Source: Clostridia bacterium (lineage in GTDB: Bacteria; Bacillota; Clostridia; Christensenellales; Maliibacteriaceae). Taken from it: DNA of 7,870 nt. Shown piece after piece: positions 1 to 5,525 of the stretch. Within the stretch, counting starts at the first letter, position 1. Each line of letters begins with the position of its first letter. The stretch is taken from assembly GCA_017935825.1 (NCBI GenBank), contig JAGBGW010000262.1, positions 1 through 7,870 of the forward strand. The letters are read 5' to 3'. The translations under genes and the position numbers were made by a program. The notes under the pieces were generated by a model. That model was not told where the DNA came from and searched no databases. It was given only the letters and a program-made list of their open reading frames with translations.

Positions 1-1007
1 CATTTGACGGCGGCAAGATCACCTTCTTCTTCACCGCTGACGGCCGTGTGGATTTCCGTGAACTGGTAAAAGACCTGGCACATGTGTTCCGCACCCGCAT
101 CGAGCTTCGCCAGATCGGCGTGCGTGATGAGACCAAAATGATGGGCGGCATCGGCGCCTGCGGCAGAGAGTGCTGCTGCTCCGCATTCCTCAATGAATTT
201 GCACCCGTGTCCATCAAGATGGCAAAGGAACAGAGCCTGTCGCTGAACCCCACCAAGATCTCCGGACTTTGCGGCAGACTGATGTGCTGCCTCAAATACG
301 AGCAGCATTATTATGAGGAAATGCGCCGTGAGATGCCCCGTGTGGGCAAGGAAATTGCCACCCCCGACGGTCCCGGCATGCTGCTTGAAAATAATGTCCT
401 GAAAAAGACCTGCCGCGTGCGTGTCACGCTGCCGGATCAGACCATGGACATTCGCAATTATCCTTTGGAAGATATCCGTCGCGCAGAAGCAGGTTTGCCG
501 CCTTTGAAGGCAGAACCGCAGCGCGAGGAAGAAATGATGCCCGAGGCGATCTTTGTATCCGACCGAAATGGTGAGGAGCCTGCAAAGGGCGAGAACCGCC
601 AAAAACGCGGTGAGCAGCAGGGCAGAAGAAGAAAACCTGCCCAGCAGCAGGACAAAAAGCCTGAAAATAAGGGTGAAGGTCAGAACAAGGGCGAACAGAG
701 AAATGCCAAGCCCAGAGGTCAGCAGCGTCAGGGCAATAAGCCTGAGCAGAGTGAGCAAAAGGGCGAAGGCGCAAAGAAGCCGCAGGGTCAGCGTCCGCAG
801 AACAGCTCCCGCCGTGGCAGACGTCCTCAGCAGGGACAGAAGAAACCTGCCGAGCAACAGCAGGAAGCCGTTACCCTTCGTCCTGCAGGTGAGGCACCCA
901 AGAACAACCAGCATAAGCGCAATCATCGCCGCCGTCCCCGTCCCCAGGGCAACGGTGGTCAGGAAACCGTGCGCCTTGTGCCTGCAACCCCCAAGAAGGG
1001 CGAATAA
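1..1007 (+). CDS. ricT: RicT/YaaT-type PSP1 domain protein, 5' truncated by the window
   Basis: The reading frame is open from base 3, so the gene begins upstream; the GTG at 48 lies inside the PSP1 domain and is not the start. Numbering residues from that GTG, the conserved core holds GACGRECCC (Cys38, 42, 43, 44), a PVSIKMAKEQ-LSLNP-KISG stretch, and CGRLMCCLKYE (Cys75, 80, 81). These are hallmarks of RicT (YaaT). In Bacillus subtilis RicT joins RicA and RicF in an Fe-S-bearing complex that acts with RNase Y in mRNA maturation and affects sporulation, competence and biofilm formation; the cysteines fit cluster ligands. After about residue 171 the protein becomes a tail of roughly 148 residues, rich in Lys, Gln, Arg, Gly and Pro and lacking cysteine. 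B. subtilis RicT, about 275 residues in all, has no comparable tail as far as I recall. The gene ends in TAA just before a shared terminator. The family is confident; the exact role here is inferred. Confidence 0.92.
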   Translation, partial: FDGGKITFFFTADGRVDFRELVKDLAHVFRTRIELRQIGVRDETKMMGGIGACGRECCCSAFLNEFAPVSIKMAKEQSLSLNPTKISGLCGRLMCCLKYEQHYYEEMRREMPRVGKEIATPDGPGMLLENNVLKKTCRVRVTLPDQTMDIRNYPLEDIRRAEAGLPPLKAEPQREEEMMPEAIFVSDRNGEEPAKGENRQKRGEQQGRRRKPAQQQDKKPENKGEGQNKGEQRNAKPRGQQRQGNKPEQSEQKGEGAKKPQGQRPQNSSRRGRRPQQGQKKPAEQQQEAVTLRPAGEAPKNNQHKRNHRRRPRPQGNGGQETVRLVPATPKKGE

Positions 1008-1014
1008 CGCAAAT

Positions 1015-1044
1015 AAAAAGAGAGTGTCAAAACACTCTCTTTTT
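1015..1044. terminator. Bidirectional intrinsic terminator between ricT and mutY
   Basis: A perfect stem pairs GAGAGTGT (1020-1027) with ACACTCTC (1032-1039) around a CAAA loop. It is flanked by A5 on the left (1015-1019) and T5 on the right (1040-1044). Each strand therefore ends in a U-run after the stem, so it can stop both convergent genes. It begins 8 bases after the ricT stop and ends 2 bases from the mutY stop. Confidence 0.93.
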
Positions 1045-1046
1045 TC

Positions 1047-2084
1047 TTATTCTTTTGGTATGAACATGGCAAAAGCTGTTGGCAGGGCATAGGTGGATTG
1101 GATTTCATCCAAGGTCGTCCAGGTAAATTCCTCCGTCATGTTGTTGCAGGTCATGTAAAATGCACGCATATCCCACTGCACATGGGTGAAGATGTGGGTG
1201 CGCTCGATCTGCAACGTGATATTGCGGATGTGCAGACCAAACTCTTTTGCGGTATCCAGTGCCTGCTGTGCATCAAGCTTTCCCTCGATATTGGGGAACT
1301 GCCAAAGTCCTGCAAGCAGCCCTGTTTCTTTGCGTTTGCAGATGGCAAGGCGGCTGCCGCAGGTGAGGATAAATACTGTCCGTTCTTCCAGACGTCTTGC
1401 TTTCTTTTCTTTCTTTACGGGATATTGCAAAACTGTATTGGACTTTCTTGCCTCGCAGAGTTCTGCAATGGGACAGATGCCGCATTTAGGCGCGCCGTTT
1501 GGCAGACAGACGGTGGCGCCCAATTCCATTAAACTTTGGGTAAAGTCACCTGCATTTTCTTCTGGATAGATTTCTTCCAGTGCCTGCGTGATGCGCCGCT
1601 TGGTTTTTTGTTCATCGATGGGGGAGTTGTCGCACATCAGTCGTGTTACGACACGCAGCACGTTTCCATCCACCGCAGGGATGGGCTGATCAAAGCAGAT
1701 GGAACAGATGGCGCCTGCGGTATAGTCGCCGATGCCGGGCAGAGCCAGCACCGATGCATGGTCGGTGGGGAAGATGCCCTCATGCTTTTCCATGATCGCC
1801 TGTGCACATTTTTTCAAATTGTCCGCCCTTCTGTAATACCCAAGTCCCTGCCAAAGCTTGTGGAGCTTTTCATCGGAAACCTCTGCCAACGCTTTGATGT
1901 CGGGCAGCTCTTCCAAAAATGTACGGTAGTGCTCCGTCACCGCTTCCACCCGTGTCTGCTGCAGCATAATTTCCGACAACCATACATGATAGGGCTGGCG
2001 GTCACGGCGCCACAAAAGATCGCGGGCGTTGGCGCGATACCACGGTATGAGGATATTCGGCAGATTTTGCACAAGTCGGTACAA
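1047..2084 (-). CDS. mutY: A/G-specific adenine glycosylase MutY
   Basis: MutY removes adenine mispaired with 8-oxoguanine, the step that prevents G-to-T transversions in base excision repair. The 345-residue product has the usual family length and all key parts. LSEIMLQQTRV carries catalytic Glu38. LPGIGDYTAGA (115-125) is the helix-hairpin-helix and includes Tyr121. PAVDGNVLRVVTR carries catalytic Asp139. The cluster loop Cys193-x7-Cys201-x2-Cys204-x5-Cys210 binds [4Fe-4S]; classical MutY has x6 in the first gap. From about residue 231 there is a Nudix-like 8-oxoG recognition domain with GLLAGLWQFP (255-264) and HIFTH (297-301), where the Geobacillus enzyme has FSH. The start is TTG: an in-frame TGA lies at 2090-2088, so no earlier start is possible, and AAGGAG sits 9 bases upstream. 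The gene converges on ricT and diverges from the ferredoxin gene. Confidence 0.96.
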   Translation of the reverse strand: MYRLVQNLPNILIPWYRANARDLLWRRDRQPYHVWLSEIMLQQTRVEAVTEHYRTFLEELPDIKALAEVSDEKLHKLWQGLGYYRRADNLKKCAQAIMEKHEGIFPTDHASVLALPGIGDYTAGAICSICFDQPIPAVDGNVLRVVTRLMCDNSPIDEQKTKRRITQALEEIYPEENAGDFTQSLMELGATVCLPNGAPKCGICPIAELCEARKSNTVLQYPVKKEKKARRLEERTVFILTCGSRLAICKRKETGLLAGLWQFPNIEGKLDAQQALDTAKEFGLHIRNITLQIERTHIFTHVQWDMRAFYMTCNNMTEEFTWTTLDEIQSTYALPTAFAMFIPKE

Positions 2085-2093
2085 TTTTCATAT

Positions 2094-2099
2094 CTCCTT
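2094..2099 (-). promoter_or_regulatory. Ribosome binding site fixing the TTG start of mutY
   Basis: On the minus strand AAGGAG is followed by 9 bases and then TTG (2084-2082), a good spacing. An ATG at 2091-2089 is closer, only 2 bases from the site, but it is in another frame and ends after 29 codons. The MutY frame is closed by TGA at 2090-2088. Confidence 0.85.
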
Positions 2100-2106
2100 A
2101 CAGATC

Positions 2107-2135
2107 ACAATAAAAGTTGAAATCTTTTCGTACAA
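2107..2135 (-). promoter_or_regulatory. Possible weak promoter for mutY
   Basis: On the minus strand, TTGTAC (2135-2130) and TATTGT (2112-2107) are separated by 17 bases. The hexamers match the sigma-A consensus only moderately (about 3 of 6 and 4 of 6). It would leave a very short leader before the mutY ribosome binding site. This is the best candidate in the spacer, but it is a weak call. Confidence 0.3.
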
Positions 2136-2173
2136 TTCGATATCCGACAATAATTTCCTTGTGGGAAACTTGC

Positions 2174-2202
2174 TTTACAATCCAAAAGTACTGTGATAGA
2201 AT
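2174..2202 (+). promoter_or_regulatory. Sigma-A promoter of the ferredoxin gene
   Basis: TTTACA (2174-2179) and TAGAAT (2197-2202) lie 17 bases apart. A TGA just before the -10 hexamer gives an extended -10 element. Transcription would start near 2209, about 24 bases before the ATG. The good match suggests constitutive, fairly strong expression. Confidence 0.8.
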
Positions 2203-2232
2203 GAAATCAATTCCAACAGGAGGTAACAAGCC

Positions 2233-2394
2233 ATGAAAATCACTGATTCTTGCGTATCTTGTGGTGCATGCGCAGGCGAATGCCCCGTCGGCGCTATCTC
2301 TCAGGGTGCTGCTACTTACGAGATCGATCAGGATGCTTGCATCGGTTGCGGCGTTTGCCAGGCAACCTGCCCCATCGGCGCTATCGAAGAATAA
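2233..2394 (+). CDS. Clostridial-type 2[4Fe-4S] ferredoxin, 53 residues
   Basis: This small gene encodes a low-potential electron carrier of the cytoplasm. The product has two C-x2-C-x2-C-x3-C-P motifs: Cys7, 10, 13, 17 and Cys36, 39, 42, 46. As in clostridial ferredoxins, the first three cysteines of one motif and the last of the other should ligate each cubane cluster. The protein is a pseudo-symmetric pair of half-repeats (SCVSCGAC...CPVGAI and ACIGCGVC...CPIGAI), the classic internal duplication of this family, and its length of about 55 residues is normal. The ATG has AGGAGGT (2218-2224) 8 bases upstream. The gene is monocistronic, with its own promoter and terminator. Partners cannot be read from the context; pyruvate:ferredoxin oxidoreductase or hydrogenase are usual in anaerobes. 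The nearest gene, the divergent mutY, encodes another Fe-S protein, but I see no functional link. Confidence 0.96.
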   Translation: MKITDSCVSCGACAGECPVGAISQGAATYEIDQDACIGCGVCQATCPIGAIEE

Positions 2395-2412
2395 GTAACT
2401 ACACACACAATG

Positions 2413-2446
2413 GAGCCGGAAAGCCTGTTTCCGGCTCTTTTGTTTT
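2413..2446 (+). terminator. Intrinsic terminator of the ferredoxin gene
   Basis: GAGCCGGAAA (2413-2422) pairs perfectly with TTTCCGGCTC (2428-2437) around a 5-base loop, followed by TTTTGTTTT. It lies 18 bases after the ferredoxin stop. A separate 7-bp A/T inverted repeat (2449-2455 with 2460-2466) follows directly; its role is unclear. Confidence 0.93.
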
Positions 2447-2499
2447 GCAATTTTTTAAGAAAAATTAAGCTTTGAAAAATGAAAAACTTTTGTAACAAA

Positions 2500-2529
2500 T
2501 TGACGCTTGCATGACGGATATGGTATAAT
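2500..2529 (+). promoter_or_regulatory. Strong sigma-A promoter of the wall-hydrolase operon
   Basis: TTGACG (2500-2505) and a perfect TATAAT (2524-2529) lie 18 bases apart, with TGG directly before the -10 hexamer as an extended element. The 50 bases upstream are A/T-rich with several A5 tracts, which could act as an UP element. Transcription would start near 2536, leaving a leader of about 68 bases. I see no riboswitch or clear operator in that leader. The sigma-A match argues against sporulation-only sigma-E control. Confidence 0.85.
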
Positions 2530-2590
2530 TTTTTCGTTGAAATATGTCTGTTTGACGGGGTAAAAACGAATGTCTTTTGCCCACTTCTAT

Positions 2591-2597
2591 AAGGAGG
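2591..2597 (+). promoter_or_regulatory. Ribosome binding site fixing the ATG at 2604
   Basis: AAGGAGG ends 6 bases before the ATG at 2604. An in-frame TTG at 2577 would give a longer product, but it lies upstream of this site, so the site would fall inside the coding region. The ATG at 2604 also yields a normal signal peptide. Confidence 0.9.
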
Positions 2598-2603
2598 ATA
2601 TCC

Positions 2604-5522
2604 ATGTTTTACGCGTATTCTCAAAAGAAAAATATCGCACTTCGCATCGCGGCGTTTTTGCTTGCATTGGTCATGGCGCTGGGTGTGATGCTGGCTGCCG
2701 CACCCAAGGCGCAGGCTTCTGCTTCCGACGGTTTGGTGCGCGTACGCCTGTCTTCCTACGGCAATAAGGTATCCTATACCATGACGGTAAAAGGCTGCTA
2801 TCAGGTGGAAGGTCATCCCGAACTTCTGTTTATCGATGGGGAAAAGTTTACCCTGACGGCGGAAGATTCCAAAGTGGTATTGACGGATGCAGGCGGCAAC
2901 AAGCATGTGCTTTCTTCCAGCATCAATCTTCTGCCCCGTCAAAGCGGCAAGACCAATCTTTTAAGCGTATACGGCGGCTGCAGCTATACCGGCGACATGA
3001 ATGTTGCTGTCAGCGGTTCGTACCTTGTTTTGACCAATACGCTTTTTGTCGAAACCTATCTGCAGGGCGTTGTACCCAGTGAAATGGGTTACGGCTTCCC
3101 TCTGGAAGCATTGCGCGCACAGGCGGTTGCTGCCCGTACGTATGTTTACAGCAAGATGCTCAGCCGCGGCGCATACGCTTATGATGTGGTGGATACCACC
3201 TCCGATCAGGTGTACAAAGGCTACAGCACGTCCTGCAGCGAAGCGATCGAAAGTACTGCAGGTCAGGTGCTCATCGCTGCAAACGGCAAGCCTATCACGG
3301 CTTCGTTCACTGCCTCCAACGGTGGTATGACAGAAGACGGCAAGGCATCCGGCGCAACCGGTGCATCGCAGGCATATCTGCCCCATAAAGAAGATACGGC
3401 GGACTTGGCGGCAACGCTTGCATCCGGTTCTTCCTACAGTGCAAAACTGTATATCCCCAAGGAATTCCTTCCTTCCGGCGGCACGACTGCGACCACGATG
3501 CTTTGCGCACAGATGCATGCACAGTATATTTCCACGCAGGATGTGCAGATCGTCCGTGTGCTGGGTGTGCAGCTGCACACGCCCCGCAACGCAGCCTATC
3601 CCGACCGCGCATATACGGGTGCGGATATCGCAATTGCGGTGGAATACAACGACGGCACCGTGCTGGAAGAAACACTGCACTTTGAAGGTGAAAAAAGCGG
3701 CAGCATTTATCTGCCCTTCCTCAATAAAAAGCTGTACACCAATTTGACCTACCGCATGCTCTATTTGGAGGAACAGGATGATTCCTACCTGCTTGCAGCT
3801 GTGCGTTACGGTCATGGCAGCGGCATGAGCCAGATCGGTGCCAGGTACCGTGCGCAGCAGGGTGCAAGCTATACGGATATTCTTGCTTTCTACTATGATT
3901 GCGGCAACGGTGGCTGCACGCTTGAAACAAAGCAGTGGAGCCCGAATGCTGAATCTTCCGTACAGACCCCCGATGTGCAGGACAATGCAACTGTCAGCGG
4001 TTATGATGCAACTTTGCGTGTAAGCCCCGAAAACGGCAGTGATGTGATCGAAAACCTGACCAGGGGTACCCGTGTATATGCGGCTTATAAGATCAACAGC
4101 TGGTATAAAGTCATCACGGACGAAGGTGTAGGCTATATCAGCGACAGTGATCTGATCGTAGACGGCGCATCCTCGGGCGGCGGAAACAGTTCCTCCGACA
4201 ATACCGGCAGTGGCTCGGGCAGTGGGTCCGGCAGTGGTTCGACCGGTGCAGCTGTGACCACAGGTAAGGTGGATGCTTCTTCGCTGTATGTCAGAAGCGG
4301 TCCCGGACAGAGCTATTCCATTTTGGGTGCTGTATACCGCGGCCAGACCGTGACGATCCTGGATAATAAAAACGATTGGTATCTGATCAAATTCGGCAGC
4401 GGTACGGGTTATGTATCGGAAGTATATATCAACAACGTTACCACCACAGGCGGCAGCACTTCCCAGGGCAATACCTCGGGCGGTAGTACTTCCACCGAAC
4501 TTCCTGCGGTGACCACGGGCAAAATTTCCGCATCCGCATTGTTTGTACGAAGCGGTGCAGGCACGGGCTATTCCAAGCTTGGCAGCCTGACGCGCGGTGC
4601 AACGGTGACACTGCTTGAAAAGACGTCCAATGGTTGGTATCGCATCAATTACAATGGCAAGGCAGGTTATATCAGCGGTGATTATGTAACCAATATCACC
4701 ACCACGGTGCCTACGCCTCCTGCCGGCGGCGGTTCTTCTTCCGGCAATACATCTACCGGCGGTTCTTCTTCCGGTAATACCTCGGGCGGCAACACCAGTA
4801 CCAGTACCGGTACTGCGGCGGTGACCACGGGTAAGATTTCTGCATCTGCATTGTTTGTACGAAGCGGTGCAGGTACGGGTTATTCCAAGCTTGGCAGCCT
4901 CAGTCGCGGCACGACGGTGACCTTGCTTGAAAAGACCTCCAATGGTTGGTATCGCATCAACTATAACGGCAAGACAGGTTATATCAGCGGTGACTATGTG
5001 ACCAATATCACGACCACGGGTAGTTCTTCTTCCAGTGGATCTTCTTCCGGCAGCACTTCCGGTTCTGTGGGCAGCAGTTCGTCTTCGGGCAGCAGCTCTT
5101 CCGGTTCTGCGGCGACAATAAAAACCGGTACGGTTACTGCAAGTTCCCTTTATGTGCGAAGCGGTGCAGGCACAGGTTATTCTAAAATTGGCAGTCTGAC
5201 CCGCGGTGCAAAGGTGACAATTACCGGCACTGTCAGCGGTTGGTATCAGATATCCTACAACGGTAAGACGGGATATGTATCCGGTCAGTATGTTTCCGTC
5301 AGCGGAGGTTCTTCATCGTCTTCGACGACCACGACCAAAACCGGTACGGTTACTGCAAGTTCTCTTTATGTACGAAGCGGCGCAGGTAGCAGATATTCCA
5401 TCATCGGTGGCTTGCTGCGCGGACAGAGCGTGACCGTGCTTTCCACAGAAAACGGCTGGTGCCGCATTAAGTTCGGCAGCAGTACGGGCTATGTATCGGC
5501 TGACTATCTTCGGATGAATTAA
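2604..5522 (+). CDS. Secreted SpoIID/LytB-type lytic transglycosylase with six SH3b domains
   Basis: The 972-residue product starts with a signal peptide: KK at 8-9, a hydrophobic core at about 11-33, and a likely cut after AQA38 or ASA40. The SpoIID domain follows. Its motifs are ETYLQGVVPSEM with the probable catalytic Glu160, PLEALRAQAVAARTY (166-180), FTASNGG (235-241) and GHGSGMSQIGARYR (403-416). SpoIID cleaves peptidoglycan glycan strands during engulfment in Bacillus; related LytB proteins act in vegetative cells. Six SH3b domains follow at about 460-521, 551-615, 636-701, 740-805, 839-900 and 912-972. The first is divergent; the others share a VRSG-G--Y--(I/L)G core and GY(V/I)S. They should bind the wall. 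The linkers are Gly/Ser/Thr-rich and probably flexible. No transmembrane anchor follows the signal peptide, so the protein is probably secreted and held by SH3b contacts. SpoIID of B. subtilis is much shorter (roughly 340 residues) and lacks SH3b domains. The next gene begins three bases after the stop. The fold is confident; a role in growth or division rather than engulfment is inferred. Confidence 0.9.
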   Translation: MFYAYSQKKNIALRIAAFLLALVMALGVMLAAAPKAQASASDGLVRVRLSSYGNKVSYTMTVKGCYQVEGHPELLFIDGEKFTLTAEDSKVVLTDAGGNKHVLSSSINLLPRQSGKTNLLSVYGGCSYTGDMNVAVSGSYLVLTNTLFVETYLQGVVPSEMGYGFPLEALRAQAVAARTYVYSKMLSRGAYAYDVVDTTSDQVYKGYSTSCSEAIESTAGQVLIAANGKPITASFTASNGGMTEDGKASGATGASQAYLPHKEDTADLAATLASGSSYSAKLYIPKEFLPSGGTTATTMLCAQMHAQYISTQDVQIVRVLGVQLHTPRNAAYPDRAYTGADIAIAVEYNDGTVLEETLHFEGEKSGSIYLPFLNKKLYTNLTYRMLYLEEQDDSYLLAAVRYGHGSGMSQIGARYRAQQGASYTDILAFYYDCGNGGCTLETKQWSPNAESSVQTPDVQDNATVSGYDATLRVSPENGSDVIENLTRGTRVYAAYKINSWYKVITDEGVGYISDSDLIVDGASSGGGNSSSDNTGSGSGSGSGSGSTGAAVTTGKVDASSLYVRSGPGQSYSILGAVYRGQTVTILDNKNDWYLIKFGSGTGYVSEVYINNVTTTGGSTSQGNTSGGSTSTELPAVTTGKISASALFVRSGAGTGYSKLGSLTRGATVTLLEKTSNGWYRINYNGKAGYISGDYVTNITTTVPTPPAGGGSSSGNTSTGGSSSGNTSGGNTSTSTGTAAVTTGKISASALFVRSGAGTGYSKLGSLSRGTTVTLLEKTSNGWYRINYNGKTGYISGDYVTNITTTGSSSSSGSSSGSTSGSVGSSSSSGSSSSGSAATIKTGTVTASSLYVRSGAGTGYSKIGSLTRGAKVTITGTVSGWYQISYNGKTGYVSGQYVSVSGGSSSSSTTTTKTGTVTASSLYVRSGAGSRYSIIGGLLRGQSVTVLSTENGWCRIKFGSSTGYVSADYLRMN
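4206..4241 (+). repeat. Three in-frame 12-base Gly-Ser tandem repeats in a linker
   Basis: The GGCAGT hexamer recurs at 4206, 4218 and 4230, each followed by another Gly-Ser pair (GGCTCG, GGGTCC, GGTTCG). This encodes (GSGS)3 in the linker between SH3b domains 1 and 2. Because the unit is a multiple of three, gain or loss of units would keep the frame. Confidence 0.8.
4509..5018 (+). repeat. Duplicated SH3b module, two copies 312 bases apart
   Basis: Copies at 4509-4706 and 4821-5018 encode SH3b domains 3 and 4. By hand count they differ at 22 of 198 bases but at only 3 of 66 residues, so most changes are silent. The longest exact match I found is 26 bases, around the ALFVRSGAG codons. The copies are separated by a Gly/Ser/Thr linker. 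Confidence 0.9.
4728..4780 (+). repeat. 30-base tandem repeat in the linker between SH3b 3 and 4
   Basis: A 23-base block at 4728-4750 recurs at 4758-4780 with one mismatch, a 30-base period. It encodes two copies of GGSSSGNTS plus one variable residue. The unit is in frame and could vary in copy number between strains. Confidence 0.8.
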
Positions 5523-5525
5523 AGG

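Noticed and set aside
48..1007. ricT taken as a complete gene starting at GTG 48
   Set aside because: The frame is open back to base 3 and the residues before 48 (DGGKITFFFTADGR) are part of the PSP1 domain, so the gene continues upstream of the window.
1536..2120. Plus-strand open frame of 194 codons opposite mutY
   Set aside because: It is a shadow of mutY, whose motifs are complete; no ribosome binding site or domain supports it.
2577..2603. Nine-residue N-terminal extension of the SpoIID-like protein from TTG 2577
   Set aside because: The AAGGAGG site at 2591-2597 would lie inside this extension, and ATG 2604 gives a normal signal peptide.
2530..2603. Possible riboswitch in the leader of the wall-hydrolase operon
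   Set aside because: The leader is only about 68 bases and I see no strong stems, conserved motif or terminator.
2328..2942. Minus-strand open frame of 204 codons across the ferredoxin terminator and the operon promoter
   Set aside because: It runs against a clear terminator, a strong promoter and two real coding regions, and shows no recognisable domain.
2961..3815. Minus-strand open frame of 284 codons opposite the SpoIID domain
   Set aside because: It lies wholly opposite a well-supported gene, has no family motifs and has a Cys/His-rich composition typical of antisense reading.
4254..5519. Regularly spaced repeats resembling a CRISPR array
   Set aside because: The repeats encode SH3b domains in one frame, the spacing is protein-domain sized, and there are no short identical repeats with unique spacers or cas genes.
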